64,000 bases of DNA from Cellulomonas sp. C5510 (GCF_019797765.1 NZ_CP081862.1:2294001-2358000); one strand, 5' to 3'. Shown: positions 36,413 to 47,130, counted from the stretch's first letter. Translations and numbers: made by a program. Notes: generated by a model from the sequence alone, not told the origin.

Positions 36413-37198
36413 TCACGCCCGCCCGCGGGCCGCCCAGCGGTCCCCGGAGCGCTCCACGGTCAGCGGTGTGCCGAAGGCCTCCGAGAGCTTCTCGGCGGTC
36501 AGCACCTCGTCCACCGGGCCGGCGGCGTGCACCCGGCCGTCCGCGAGCAGCAGCAGGTGCGTGAACCCCGGCGGGATCTCCTCGACGTGGTGCGTGACCA
36601 GCACCAGCACCGGCGAGCGGCGGTCGGCGGCCAGCTCGGCCAGGGCGGCGACCAGCTCCTCGCGCCCGCCCAGGTCCAGGCCGGCGGCCGGCTCGTCGAG
36701 CAGCAGCAGCTCCGGGTCGCTCATGAGCGCCCGGGCGATCTGCACGCGCTTGCGCTCGCCCTCGCTGAGGGTGCCGTACCGGCGGTCCGCGAACCGGGCC
36801 ACGCCGAAGGCCGCCATCAGGTCGGCCGCCCGCGCCTCGTCCACGTCCTCGTACGACTCGCGCCACCGCCCGGTCATGCCGTAGGCGGCGGTCAGCACGA
36901 CGTCGCGCACGATCTCCCCGCCGGGGATCCGCTCCGCGAGCGCCGCGCTGGCCAGGCCGATGCGCGGCCGGAGCTCGAACACGTCGACCCGCCCGAGCCG
37001 CGACCCGAGCAGGTCGGCGGTGCCGGACGTCGGGTGCATCCGCCCGGACGCGACCTGGAGCACGGTGGTCTTGCCCGCGCCGTTGCGCCCGAGCACCACC
37101 CAGCGCTCGCCCTCCCGGACCGTCCACGAGAGCCGGTCGAGGATCGTCGTCGTCCCGCGTCGGATGGTCACGTCCTGGAGGTGGAGCACGTCGGTCAT
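36413..37198 (-). CDS. stand-alone ABC ATPase (YlmA/ModF-like)
   Basis: A 261-residue ATPase. Walker A is GRNGAGKTT (about residue 40), signature YGTLSEGERKRVQIARALM, Walker B LLLLDEPAAGLDL, and the switch His in VTHHVEEIPPGFTHLLLL. The GER and HHVEEI features are those of YlmA-type proteins, which have no membrane partner; none is encoded here. Function unknown. ATG 37198 is preferred; GTG 37204 would add two residues. TAGGGT (37213-37208) is the likely -10, giving a very short leader. Confidence 0.88.
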   Translation of the reverse strand: MTDVLHLQDVTIRRGTTTILDRLSWTVREGERWVVLGRNGAGKTTVLQVASGRMHPTSGTADLLGSRLGRVDVFELRPRIGLASAALAERIPGGEIVRDVVLTAAYGMTGRWRESYEDVDEARAADLMAAFGVARFADRRYGTLSEGERKRVQIARALMSDPELLLLDEPAAGLDLGGREELVAALAELAADRRSPVLVLVTHHVEEIPPGFTHLLLLADGRVHAAGPVDEVLTAEKLSEAFGTPLTVERSGDRWAARGRA

Positions 37199-37253
37199 GG
37201 ACACCAGACCCTAGTCGCCCGGGCCCGCGCGGACGTGGTCGTACGTTGGTGCG

Positions 37254-38060
37254 GTGGACCACGCCCCCGCCCTGCCGCGCTCCGTGCTGCTCGCCCTGTG
37301 GCTCGCCGAACCCGGGCCGGGCTCGGGTCCCGTGCAGCGCACGCTCGACGCGGTGCAGGGAGACGACGAGCCGCACCGTGTCCTGGTGGGCGACGCCGCC
37401 GTCCCTGGTCTCACCGACACCGTCCTCGGGTCGGGCGGCCCCACCCTCGCGGACCTCGTCGCGGCCTGGGGCAGCGGGCCGCGGGCGGTCGCGGCGGTGC
37501 TGCCCGCTCCGGGCGACCCGGCCGGGGCGCCCGCCGCGGTGGCCGGCCCCGCCCAGGCGGCCGGCGAGGCCGTGCTGGTCAGCACCCCCGACGGCGACTT
37601 CGCCGCGGTCCCGGGGGTCGAGCGGTTCGGCAGCGTGTACGAGGCGGGGCACCTGGTGACGTGGCGGTTGCACGCCGTGCCCGCCTGGCGCACCGCGCTG
37701 GTGGGGCACGTCGGGACGCTCGCGGACGCCGAGCGCGACCTCGCGGCGGCGCTGACGCGGGCGACGGAGGCCCTGGTCGCCCTGGACGTGGCCCGCTGGC
37801 GGGAGGACGCCGCCGAGCGGATCGCCGCCCTGCGGACACCGCCCGACCTGCGTCCGCTGGTGCCCCCGGGGCTCGAGCCGCGCCGTGTCCGCGTGCTCGG
37901 GACGGCGCTGCGGCTGCGCGCGATCATCGACCTCGCGACCGCCGACGACGGTGCGGCGGTCAACCTCTGGCAGGCCGACCAGCGCTCCACGGCGCTGCGG
38001 GACGTCGACCGGGCGGCCCGCCGGGCGCTGGCCGCCGCGACGCACCCGGGCCCGGGCTGA
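37254..38060 (+). CDS. hypothetical actinobacterial protein
   Basis: A 268-residue protein I do not recognise. It is rich in Ala, Gly and Pro with no signal peptide or membrane helix. The C-terminal half is helical, with conserved-looking stretches VYEAGHLVTWRLHAVPAWR and LRPLVPPGLEPRRVRVLGTA and ending IDLATADDGAAVNLWQADQR. Third-position GC bias supports it as a real gene. TACGTT (37242-37247) ends 6 nt before the GTG and no ribosome site is present, so it is probably leaderless. It is divergent from the ABC ATPase and converges on glgA. Confidence 0.8.
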   Translation: MDHAPALPRSVLLALWLAEPGPGSGPVQRTLDAVQGDDEPHRVLVGDAAVPGLTDTVLGSGGPTLADLVAAWGSGPRAVAAVLPAPGDPAGAPAAVAGPAQAAGEAVLVSTPDGDFAAVPGVERFGSVYEAGHLVTWRLHAVPAWRTALVGHVGTLADAERDLAAALTRATEALVALDVARWREDAAERIAALRTPPDLRPLVPPGLEPRRVRVLGTALRLRAIIDLATADDGAAVNLWQADQRSTALRDVDRAARRALAAATHPGPG

Positions 38061-38078
38061 GGCGGTGCCGGCTCCGTC

Positions 38079-38097
38079 CCGCCCGTGCCGCGGGCGG
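38079..38097. terminator. small hairpin between convergent hypothetical gene and glgA
   Basis: CCGCCCG (38079-38085) and CGGGCGG (38091-38097) with a 5-nt loop in the 39-bp gap between two convergent stops. Weak but well placed. Confidence 0.45.
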
Positions 38098-38099
38098 CC

Positions 38100-39320
38100 T
38101 CAGGCCAGGACGGACCGGTAGACCTCGAGCGTGCGCTCGGCGACGGCGTCCCACGAGAAGTGCTCCTCGACGCGACGTCGCGCCGCGCCGCCCCACTCCC
38201 GCGCGCGACGCGGGTCCGACGCGGCCTCCGCCAGCGCCGCTCCGAGGTCGGCCACGAACCGGTCGGGGTCGACGGGCGTGCCCGTGCCGTCCTGCACCTG
38301 CTCGATCGGCACCAGCCAGCCGGTGGTCCCCGCGTCGACGACCTCCGGGATGCCGCCGGTCGCGGTACCCACCACGGGCAGCCCGACAGCCATCGCCTCG
38401 AGGTTCACGATGCCGAGCGGCTCGTACACCGACGGGCACGCGAACACGGTCCCCGTCGCGAGGACGGCCACCAGCTCGTCGCGCGGCAGCATCCGCTCGA
38501 TCCACACGACGCCGTCCCGCCGCGCGCGCAGGGCGCCGACCAGCTCGGTGACCTCCGCGAGGATCTCGGGCGTGTCCGGGGCGCCCGCGCACAGCACGAG
38601 CTGCACCTCCGGCGGCAGCGACTCGGCGGCGCGGAGCAGGTACGGCAGGCCCTTCTGCCGGGTGATCCGGCCGACGAACACCACGGCCGGCCGGTCCGGG
38701 TCGATGCCGTTCGCCTCGGCGACGCGGCGCGCCGCCGCCCACTGCTCGTCGCCCTCCGGCCGGCGCCACCCGGACAGGTCGATGCCGTTGTGCACGACGC
38801 GCACCCGGTCCGGGTCGATCCCCGGGTAGCAGCGCAGGATGTCCGCCCGCATGCCGGCGCTCACCGCGATGACCGCCGCCGCCGACTCGAACGCCGTGCG
38901 CTCCGCCCACGACGACAGCGCGTAGCCGCCGCCGAGCTGCTCGGCCTTCCACGGCCGCAGCGGCTCCAGGCTGTGCGCCGACACCACGTGCGGCACACCG
39001 TGCAGCAGCGACGCGAGGTGTCCGGCGAGGTTCGCGTACCAGGTGTGCGAGTGCACGAGGTCCGTGGCGGGGCCCGCGCCGCGCCCCACGCCGTCGACGA
39101 TCGACAGGTCCACCCCGAGCGTCGCGAGCGCGGGGTTGGCGCCGGCGAGCGCCGCGGGGACGTCGTACCCCGTCACGCCCGCCTCGTCGCGGGGGCCGTC
39201 GAAGCAGTGCACCCGCACGTCGACGCTGCGCCGCAGCACCGCGGCGAGCTCGGCGACGTGCACCCCGGCCCCGCCGTAGACGTGGGGCGGGTACTCGCGC
39301 GTCAGCAGGTCGACTCTCAC
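38100..39320 (-). CDS. glgA: glycogen synthase / ADP-glucose glucosyltransferase (actinobacterial GlgA)
   Basis: A 406-residue GT4-type glycosyltransferase of the actinobacterial form. The N-terminal LLTREYPPHVYGGAGVHVAE carries the glycine-rich ADP-glucose loop. The C-terminal domain has VVFVGRITRQKGLPYLLRA and the EX7E motif in CPSVYEPLGIVNLEAMAVGL. In mycobacteria the homologue (GlgM) makes maltose 1-phosphate from ADP-glucose and glucose 1-phosphate, so that activity is as likely as chain elongation. The GTG at 39320 is set by TAGCGT (39333-39328) 7 nt upstream, predicting a leaderless message. glgC is divergent, 70 bp away. Confidence 0.93.
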   Translation of the reverse strand: MRVDLLTREYPPHVYGGAGVHVAELAAVLRRSVDVRVHCFDGPRDEAGVTGYDVPAALAGANPALATLGVDLSIVDGVGRGAGPATDLVHSHTWYANLAGHLASLLHGVPHVVSAHSLEPLRPWKAEQLGGGYALSSWAERTAFESAAAVIAVSAGMRADILRCYPGIDPDRVRVVHNGIDLSGWRRPEGDEQWAAARRVAEANGIDPDRPAVVFVGRITRQKGLPYLLRAAESLPPEVQLVLCAGAPDTPEILAEVTELVGALRARRDGVVWIERMLPRDELVAVLATGTVFACPSVYEPLGIVNLEAMAVGLPVVGTATGGIPEVVDAGTTGWLVPIEQVQDGTGTPVDPDRFVADLGAALAEAASDPRRAREWGGAARRRVEEHFSWDAVAERTLEVYRSVLA

Positions 39321-39390
39321 CTCGGACACGCTAGCGCCACTCCGGGTGTTCACCTCGCCGTCGGGGCCGTCCTGCCTCTAGGGTCGGGGC

Positions 39391-40632
39391 ATGGCAGCGC
39401 CGCGCATCCTGGCAATCGTCCTCGCAGGTGGAGAGGGCAAGCGGCTGATGCCGCTCACCGAGGCCCGTGCCAAGCCCGCCGTCCCGTTCGGCGGCATCTA
39501 CCGGCTCGTCGACTTCGCGCTGTCGAACCTCGTGAACTCGCGCTACCTGCACATCATCGTGCTGACGCAGTACAAGTCCCACAGCCTCGACCGGCACGTG
39601 TCGAAGACCTGGCGGATGTCGACGCTGCTCGGCAACTACGTCTCCCCCGTGCCCGCGCAGCAGCGGGTCGGCAAGCACTGGTACCTCGGCAGCGCCGACG
39701 CGATCTACCAGTGCCTCAACATCCTCGACGACGAGCGGCCGGACATCGTCGTGGTCGTCGGCGCGGACCACGTGTACCGCATGGACTTCTCGCAGATGGT
39801 CGACCAGCACATCGCGACCGGTGCGGAGATCACGGTGGCCGGCATCCGGCAGCCGATCGGGATGGCCGACCAGTTCGGCGTCATCGAGACCGACCCGTCC
39901 GACCCGACGAAGATCGCCGCGTTCCGCGAGAAGCCGACCGACCCGGTCGGCCTGCCGGACTCCCCCGGTGAGATCCTCGCCTCGATGGGCAACTACGTCA
40001 TCAACACCGACGCCCTGCGGCGCGCGGTCACCGAGGACGCCGAGAACCCCACCAGCCGGCACGACATGGGCGGCGACCTGGTGCCGGCGTTCGTCGAGCG
40101 CGGCACCGCGGCGGTGTACGACTTCATCCACAACGACGTGCCCGGGTCGACGGACCGCGACCGGCAGTACTGGCGGGACGTCGGGACGCTCGACTCGTAC
40201 TACGAGGCGAACCAGGACCTCATCTCGATCGAGCCGGTGTTCAACCTCTACAACGACGCGTGGCCCGTGTACACCGGCTACACCGGGCTGCCGCCTGCGA
40301 AGTTCGTGCACGCGGGCGCCGGCCGGCTCGGGCACGCCGCGGACTCGATCGTCTCGCCCGGCGTGATCGTCTCGGGCGCGACGGTGTCGGGATCGGTGCT
40401 CTCGCCCGGGGTGTACCTGCACTCGTGGGCGCAGGTCACGGACTCGGTGCTGATGGACGGCGTCGTCGTGAACCGGTACGCGCAGGTGCACCGGGCGATC
40501 CTCGACAAGAACGTCGTCGTGCACGAGCGGGCGCGGGTCGGCATCGACCGGGAGCAGGACCTGGCGCGCGGGTTCACCGTCACGGAGTCGGGGATCACCG
40601 TGGTGCCGAAGGGCGCGGTCGTCAGCCTCTGA
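39391..40632 (+). CDS. glgC: glucose-1-phosphate adenylyltransferase
   Basis: A 413-residue ADP-glucose pyrophosphorylase. The nucleotidyltransferase domain starts [18 protein letters not shown], with [19 protein letters not shown] and the glucose-1-P site FREKPTDP; the C-terminal left-handed beta-helix (about 300-395) follows. It makes ADP-glucose from Glc-1-P and ATP, the committed step of glycogen or maltose-1-phosphate formation. TAGGGT (39379-39384) ends 6 nt before the ATG, again a leaderless pattern. With the divergent glgA it shares a 70-bp control region. Confidence 0.97.
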   Translation: MAAPRILAIVLAGGEGKRLMPLTEARAKPAVPFGGIYRLVDFALSNLVNSRYLHIIVLTQYKSHSLDRHVSKTWRMSTLLGNYVSPVPAQQRVGKHWYLGSADAIYQCLNILDDERPDIVVVVGADHVYRMDFSQMVDQHIATGAEITVAGIRQPIGMADQFGVIETDPSDPTKIAAFREKPTDPVGLPDSPGEILASMGNYVINTDALRRAVTEDAENPTSRHDMGGDLVPAFVERGTAAVYDFIHNDVPGSTDRDRQYWRDVGTLDSYYEANQDLISIEPVFNLYNDAWPVYTGYTGLPPAKFVHAGAGRLGHAADSIVSPGVIVSGATVSGSVLSPGVYLHSWAQVTDSVLMDGVVVNRYAQVHRAILDKNVVVHERARVGIDREQDLARGFTVTESGITVVPKGAVVSL

Positions 40633-40655
40633 CCCGGGCGGGCCCCGCCGGTGCC

Positions 40656-40698
40656 GGACGCCCGGGCGTGGACGCCCGGGGCGTGGACGCCCGGGCGT
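40656..40698 (+). repeat. three tandem palindromic units after glgC
   Basis: GGACGCCCGGGCGT (40656-40669), a 15-bp variant with one extra G (40670-40684) and an exact copy (40685-40698) in tandem. Each unit is nearly self-complementary around CCCGGG, so several alternative hairpins are possible. It lies between the glgC stop and the serB promoter and may end glgC transcription. Confidence 0.8.
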
Positions 40699-40728
40699 CG
40701 ACCGTGCGCGCCCGGCTAGCCTGCCCGC

Positions 40729-41364
40729 GTGACACCCACCCGCCTCGTCGTCATGGACGTCGACTCGACGCTCATCACCCAGGAGGTGATCGAGCTGCTC
40801 GCGGCCCACGCCGGGTCGCGGGACGAGGTCGCCGCGATCACCGAGCGGGCGATGCGCGGCGACCTGGACTTCACCGCGTCCCTGCGGGCGCGCGTCGCGA
40901 CCCTCGCGGGGCTGCCCGTCAGCGTGTTCGCCGAGGTGCTGGACGAGGTCGTCGTCACACCGGGGGCCGTGGAGCTGCTGGCCGAGCTCGACCGCCGCGG
41001 GTGGCCCGTCGGGCTGGTCTCCGGCGGCTTCGTGGAGGTCGTCGGCCCGCTCGCCGCGCGCCTCGGGATCACCCGGTACCGGGCGAACGCGCTGGAGGTC
41101 TCCGGCGGCGCGCTGACCGGCCGGGTCGCGGGCGAGGTCGTCGACCGGGCCGTGAAGGCGCGCACGCTCCGCGAGTACGCCGCCGAGACCGGTGTGCCTC
41201 TGGACCGCGCGGTGGCGATCGGGGACGGTGCGAACGACCTCGACATGCTGGCCGCTGCGGGGATCGGTGTGGCGTTCAACGCCAAGCCCGTGGTCTGCGA
41301 GCAGGCCGACGCCGTGGTGCGTGGCCGTCTCGACGCCGTGCTGGAGCTGCCGCAGCTCCGCTGA
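40729..41364 (+). CDS. serB: phosphoserine phosphatase
   Basis: A 211-residue HAD-family phosphatase for the last step of serine synthesis. Motif I is VVMDVDSTLI (nucleophile Asp10), motif II VGLVSGGFVEVV, motif III includes Lys in DRAVKARTL, and motif IV is AIGDGANDLDMLAAAGIGVAF. The lid region is short and there is no ACT domain, unlike some actinobacterial SerB. TAGCCT (40717-40722) ends 6 nt before the GTG: leaderless pattern. It converges on the SixA-type gene with 14 bp between stops. Confidence 0.94.
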   Translation: MTPTRLVVMDVDSTLITQEVIELLAAHAGSRDEVAAITERAMRGDLDFTASLRARVATLAGLPVSVFAEVLDEVVVTPGAVELLAELDRRGWPVGLVSGGFVEVVGPLAARLGITRYRANALEVSGGALTGRVAGEVVDRAVKARTLREYAAETGVPLDRAVAIGDGANDLDMLAAAGIGVAFNAKPVVCEQADAVVRGRLDAVLELPQLR

Positions 41365-41378
41365 CCGTGGTCGGCCCG

Positions 41379-41894
41379 TCAGGCCGGGCTGACCACCCGC
41401 ACGAGCCGCGCCGCGTCCGGGACCAGCTCGGCCCAGGTGCCGTCGACCTCCAGGACGCTGTAGGTGGCCGTCGGCACGCCGACCCGCACGCGAGCCGTCG
41501 CGGCGTCGTCCGACCCCGGGCCGGCGAGCGCCGCCGCGGTCTGCGACACGGTCGGCTCGTGGCCGACGACCAGCACCGTCGCCGCCTGCTCCTCGACCTC
41601 GCGCAGCAGGCCGATGAGCGACCGGACCCCCGCCGCGTACAGCTCGTCGCTCAGGCGCGCGACCTCCGCGGGCAGGCCGAGGCCCGCGCGGACCAGGTCC
41701 CACGTCTGCCGGGTCCGCAGCGCGGACGAGACGAGCACCAGGTCGGGCACCAGACCTGCGGCCCCCATCCCGGTGCCGACCTCCGACGCCTGGCGGCGGC
41801 CGGTGAGCGCCAGCGGGCGCAGGTGGTCCTCCAGGGACGCAGCGTGCTCCGCCTTCGCGTGGCGGAGCAGGACGAGACGGTGCGGGTGGGTCAC
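41379..41894 (-). CDS. SixA-type histidine phosphatase
   Basis: A 171-residue histidine phosphatase. The RHG-type motif is RLVLLRHAKAEHA (catalytic His), with the second histidine in VLVVGHEPTVSQTA. SixA proteins dephosphorylate phosphohistidine; other small-molecule substrates cannot be excluded. The GTG is 19 bp after fabI on the same strand, so it is probably the last gene of the fabG-fabI operon. A GACTCT element 7 nt upstream could be an internal leaderless promoter. Confidence 0.87.
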   Translation of the reverse strand: MTHPHRLVLLRHAKAEHAASLEDHLRPLALTGRRQASEVGTGMGAAGLVPDLVLVSSALRTRQTWDLVRAGLGLPAEVARLSDELYAAGVRSLIGLLREVEEQAATVLVVGHEPTVSQTAAALAGPGSDDAATARVRVGVPTATYSVLEVDGTWAELVPDAARLVRVVSPA

Positions 41895-41913
41895 GCGAAC
41901 CAGAGTCGCACGA

Positions 41914-42681
41914 CTACTGGCCCATCGCGTGCACGCCGCCGTCGACGTGGATCATCTCGCCGGTGGTCTTGGGGAACCAGTCGGACAGCAGCGCGGCCAC
42001 CGCGCGGGCGGTCGGCTCCGGGTCGGTGACGTCCCACCCCAGCGGCGCGCGGCCGTCCCAGCCGCCCTCCATCGCCTCGAAGCCGGGGATCGACTTCGCG
42101 GCGGTGGTGCGGATCGGGCCCGCGGACACGACGTTGACGCGCACCCCCGACGGCCCGAGGTCCCGCGCGAGGTACCGCGAGGTCGCCTCGAAGGCGGCCT
42201 TCGCCACACCCATCCAGTCGTAGACCGGCCAGGCGAACCGCGCGTCGAACGTCAGACCGACGATCGAGCCGCCCCCGGTGAGCAGCGGCTGGGCTGCGAC
42301 CGCGAGCGACTTGAGCGAGAACGCCGACACCTCCAGGGCGGTGGCGACGTCGGCCCACTCGCCGGACAGGAAGTTGCCGCCCATCACCGACTGCGGTGCG
42401 AAGCCGATGGAGTGGACGACGCCGTCCAGGTGGTCGACGTGCTCGCGCACCCGGTCCGCGAGCGCCGCCAGGTCGTCGGCGTCGGTCACGTCGAGCTGCA
42501 CGACGGGGGCCTCCTTCGGGAGGCGGCGCGCGATCGCCTGCGTGAGGCGGAACTGCCGGCCGAACGAGCTCAGCACGACCTCGGCGCCCTCCTCCTGCGC
42601 GAGGCGCGCGACGTGGAAGGCGATCGAGCCGTCGGTGAGGACGCCGGTGACGAGGAGCTTCTTGCCGTCGAGGAGGCCCAT
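41914..42681 (-). CDS. fabI: enoyl-[acyl-carrier-protein] reductase, InhA-like
   Basis: A 255-residue short-chain dehydrogenase of the FabI/InhA group. NADH-binding features are LVTGVLTDGSIAFHVARLAQ and VVHSIGFAPQ. The catalytic Tyr154 and Lys161 (VYDWMGVAK, Y-x6-K) and Phe145 match InhA Tyr158, Lys165 and Phe149. It reduces enoyl-ACP in type II fatty-acid synthesis. It lies 33 bp after fabG, as fabG1-inhA do in mycobacteria. Confidence 0.95.
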   Translation of the reverse strand: MGLLDGKKLLVTGVLTDGSIAFHVARLAQEEGAEVVLSSFGRQFRLTQAIARRLPKEAPVVQLDVTDADDLAALADRVREHVDHLDGVVHSIGFAPQSVMGGNFLSGEWADVATALEVSAFSLKSLAVAAQPLLTGGGSIVGLTFDARFAWPVYDWMGVAKAAFEATSRYLARDLGPSGVRVNVVSAGPIRTTAAKSIPGFEAMEGGWDGRAPLGWDVTDPEPTARAVAALLSDWFPKTTGEMIHVDGGVHAMGQ

Positions 42682-42714
42682 GGGGTGTTCCGTTCCGTTC
42701 GTGGGGGCGGGAGG

Positions 42715-44134
<1,420 letters not shown>

Positions 44135-44138
<4 letters not shown>

Positions 44139-44419
44139 CCGCCCCCGCGCCCGACCCCGTCGGCGACGAGCTCGGCTGCAGCGCCCGCGGCTGCCGCGCC
44201 GAGGCGTCGTGGGGTGTGCTGTGGAACAACCCGCGGCTGCACACGCCGGAGCGCCGCAAGGTGTGGCTGGCGTGCGACGAGCACCGCGCGCACCTCGAGG
44301 AGTACCTCGGCGTCCGGGCGTTCTGGAAGCAGACCGTGCCGGTCGACGAGCTGCCGCGGCTGGAGCTCGGTTCGCGGCCGGGGCTGCCGGGGTCGCCGGG
44401 GCTGCCGGGGCTGCGATGA
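44135..44419 (+). CDS. small cysteine-containing (zinc-ribbon-like) protein
   Basis: A 94-residue soluble protein. It has Cys-x4-Cys (LGCSARGCRAEASW) and, 30 residues on, Cys-x2-His (WLACDEHRAHLEEYLG), which together could bind zinc. The C-terminus is a short collagen-like Gly-Leu-Pro-Gly run. Homologues next to SURF1-like genes are common in actinobacteria as hypothetical proteins; function unknown, perhaps cytochrome oxidase assembly by context. It overlaps both neighbours by ATGA. Confidence 0.78.
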
Positions 44420-45411
44420 CCGCGGCGCCCACGAGTCCCCCGCCGACACCCGCGGGCACGCGGGTGCGGCTTCGCGGCAACCCCGCTCTCCGGCGCGCGG
44501 TGGGCCTGCTGGTGCTCGCGGTGGTGCTGGCCGTCGCGTGCGTGTTCCTCGGACGGTGGCAGTGGCACCGGCACGTGGCGCGCGACGCGGCGATCCGGCT
44601 GGTCGAGCAGAACTACGAGGCCGACCCGGTACCGCTCGCCGAGCTGCTCCCCGGTTCCGGTGCCGCGCTCGACCCCTCCGACGTGTGGCGGCAGGCCACC
44701 GTCACCGGCACCTACGACGCCGACGCCGCCGTGCTGCTGCGCAACCGGCCCGTCGACGGCCAGCCGGGGTTCCACGTGCTCGTGCCGCTCGTGCAGGACG
44801 ACGGCACCGTCCTCGTCGTCGACCGCGGCTGGGTGGCCTGGGACCGGGACGCGAGCGGCGAGGTCGACGTGCCGCAGCCCCCGGCGGGCGAGGTCGAGGT
44901 CACCGTGCACCTGCGACCGGACGAGCCCGCGAGCACCCGTGAGGCGCCGGCGGGGCAGGTGCAGGCCGTCAACGTGGAGCAGGTGCTGGCCGCGGGCGGT
45001 GTCGCGGCACCGTCCTACGCGGCGTACGGCGGCGCGATCACCGAGGCGCCCGCTGCGGCGACGACGCTCGGCGCGCTGCCCGCCCCCAGCACGGACCCGG
45101 GGTCGCACCTGTCGTACGCGTTCCAGTGGTGGACGTTCGCGGTGGGATCGCTCGTCGCGTTCACGTGGCTCGCGCGCCGCGAGCTGCTGGAGGGCGCGGC
45201 ACCGGCCGGACCGGGCGGGCCCGCCGGACCGGGCGGGCCCGCCGGACCGGGTGCACCCGCCGGCCCGGCAGGGGGGCACGGCGCGGGCCTCTCGTCGGAC
45301 GGCTCCCCGGAGCGCGTGCCCGGCCGCCCCGCCCGGCCGGCTCGGGCACGCCGACGCCGGCCGTCCGACGAGGAGACCGAGGACGCGCTCATCGACTCCC
45401 AGATGGGCTGA
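44416..45411 (+). CDS. SURF1 family cytochrome oxidase biogenesis protein
   Basis: A 331-residue membrane protein with the SURF1 plan: TM1 (about 28-48) followed by LGRWQWHRHVARD, an extracytoplasmic domain (FHVLVPLVQDDGTVLVVDRG, then WVAWD) and TM2 near 240 (LSYAFQWWTFAVGSLVAFTW). The extended C-terminal tail (about 260-331) is made of Gly-Pro-Ala repeats and basic residues. It aids assembly of heme-copper oxidase, fitting ctaA elsewhere in the window. Confidence 0.92.
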   Translation: MTAAPTSPPPTPAGTRVRLRGNPALRRAVGLLVLAVVLAVACVFLGRWQWHRHVARDAAIRLVEQNYEADPVPLAELLPGSGAALDPSDVWRQATVTGTYDADAAVLLRNRPVDGQPGFHVLVPLVQDDGTVLVVDRGWVAWDRDASGEVDVPQPPAGEVEVTVHLRPDEPASTREAPAGQVQAVNVEQVLAAGGVAAPSYAAYGGAITEAPAAATTLGALPAPSTDPGSHLSYAFQWWTFAVGSLVAFTWLARRELLEGAAPAGPGGPAGPGGPAGPGAPAGPAGGHGAGLSSDGSPERVPGRPARPARARRRRPSDEETEDALIDSQMG

Positions 45412-45531
45412 CCGGCGAGGCGCGCCCTCCGAGGCGCCCGTCCGGCCCGGCCGCACCGGCGCACCGGGCGTGCCGGCGCGATCGGGTCCGAGCGCCGGAC
45501 ACGGGGTCGTGACGGCGCTCTCCCCCGACCG

Positions 45532-47130
45532 TCAGGCCAGGGTCACCAGGTCCAGGTACGACGGGTTCCACAGGTCCTCGTCGCCGTCGGGCAGCAGGAC
45601 CACCCGCTCCGGGTTGAGCGCCTCGACCGCCCCCTCGTCGTGGCTGACCAGCACGACCGCGCCCGTGTAGCCGCGCAGCGCCGCCAGGATCTCCTCGCGG
45701 CTGGCGGGGTCCAGGTTGTTGGTGGGCTCGTCGAGCAGCAGCACGTTCGCGCTGGACACGACCAGGGCCGCGAGCGCCAGGCGGGTCTTCTCGCCGCCGG
45801 ACAGCACCTTCGCGGGCTTGTCGGCGTCGTCCCCGGAGAACAGGAACGACCCGAGCACGGAACGGACCTGCGTGTCGGTGAGGTCCGGGGCCGACGACCG
45901 GAGGTTCTCGACGACGGTCCGGTCCAGGTCGAGCGTCTCGTGCTCCTGGGCGTAGTACCCGAGCTTGAGCCCGTGCCCCGGGGTGACCTCGCCGGTGTCG
46001 GACTGCGCCAACCCCGCGAGGATGCGCAGCAGCGTCGTCTTGCCGGCGCCGTTCAGGCCGAGCACCACGACACGGGAGCCGCGGTCGATCGCCAGGTCGA
46101 CGCCCGCGAAGACCTCCTGCGACCCGTACGACTTCGACAGGTCGGAGGCGGTCAGCGGTGTGCGGCCGCACGGCGCGGGCTCGGGGAACCGCAGCTTCGC
46201 GACCTTGTCCGACACCCGGACCTCGTCCAGCCCGGACAGCATCCGCTCGGCGCGGCGCGCCATGTTCTGCGCCGCGACCGCCTTGGTGGCCTTCGCGCGC
46301 ATCTTGTCGGCCTGGGCGAGCAGAGCGGACGCCTTCTTCTCGGCGTTCGCCCTCTCGCGCCGGCGGCGCTTCTCGTCCGTCTCACGCTGCAGCACGTACG
46401 CGTCCCAGCCGAGGTTGTACTGGTCGAGCTCGCCCCGGTTGGCGTCCAGGTGGAACACCTTGTTCACCGTGGCGCGCAGCAGCTCGACGTCGTGGCTGAT
46501 GACCACGAACCCACCCGGGTACACCTTGAGGTAGTCGCGCAGCCAGGCGATCGAGTCCGCGTCGAGGTGGTTCGTCGGCTCGTCGAGCAGGAGCGTCTCG
46601 GAGCCCGAGAACAGGATGCGGGCCAGCTCGACGCGCCGGCGCTGGCCGCCGGAGAGCGTGCCGATCTCCTGGGCGAGCACCCGGTCGTCCAGGCCGAGGT
46701 TCGACGTGATGCGGTGCGCCTCGGACTCCGCCGCGTAACCACCGGCTGCGAGGAAACGGGCCTCGAGACGTGTGTACCGCTCCATCGCGGCCTCGCGGGT
46801 CTCGTCGTCGGCCGACGCCATCGCGCCCTCGGTCTCGCGCATCGCCGCGACGATCTGGTCCAGACCCCGCGCCGACAGCACGCGGTGCAGCGCCAGCGTC
46901 GACAGGTCGCCCGAGCGGGGGTCCTGCGGCAGGTACCCGACGTCACCGCTGCGGGACACCTGCCCGCCGGTCGGCTGCGACTCCCCGGCGAGCGTCTTGG
47001 TCAGCGTGGTCTTGCCGGCGCCGTTGCGGCCCACGAGGCCGATCCGGTCCCCCGGCGCCACGCGGAACGTCGCCGCCGACAGCAGCACGCGCGCACCGAC
47101 GCGCAGCTCGACGCCCTGGGCTGTGATCAC
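45532..47130 (-). CDS. ABC-F family ATPase
   Basis: A 532-residue protein with two ABC domains and no membrane part. Walker A motifs are GRNGAGKTT (about residue 37) and GLNGAGKTT (about 350); signatures LSGGQRRR and LSGGEKTR; Walker B LLLDEPTNHLDAD and LLLDEPTNNLDP. A charged helical linker rich in Arg/Lys/Glu (about 240-300) is the P-site tRNA interaction motif of ABC-F proteins. These act on ribosomes as translation factors or antibiotic-protection proteins. The GTG at 47130 gives the normal N-terminus (MITAQGVELR). No clear terminator separates it from SURF1. Confidence 0.93.
   Translation of the reverse strand: MITAQGVELRVGARVLLSAATFRVAPGDRIGLVGRNGAGKTTLTKTLAGESQPTGGQVSRSGDVGYLPQDPRSGDLSTLALHRVLSARGLDQIVAAMRETEGAMASADDETREAAMERYTRLEARFLAAGGYAAESEAHRITSNLGLDDRVLAQEIGTLSGGQRRRVELARILFSGSETLLLDEPTNHLDADSIAWLRDYLKVYPGGFVVISHDVELLRATVNKVFHLDANRGELDQYNLGWDAYVLQRETDEKRRRRERANAEKKASALLAQADKMRAKATKAVAAQNMARRAERMLSGLDEVRVSDKVAKLRFPEPAPCGRTPLTASDLSKSYGSQEVFAGVDLAIDRGSRVVVLGLNGAGKTTLLRILAGLAQSDTGEVTPGHGLKLGYYAQEHETLDLDRTVVENLRSSAPDLTDTQVRSVLGSFLFSGDDADKPAKVLSGGEKTRLALAALVVSSANVLLLDEPTNNLDPASREEILAALRGYTGAVVLVSHDEGAVEALNPERVVLLPDGDEDLWNPSYLDLVTLA

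Noticed and set aside
45412-45531. Terminator between SURF1 and the ABC-F gene
   Set aside because: The 120-bp convergent gap is GC-rich with several short complementary pieces, but no single stem stands out; I see nothing certain in it.
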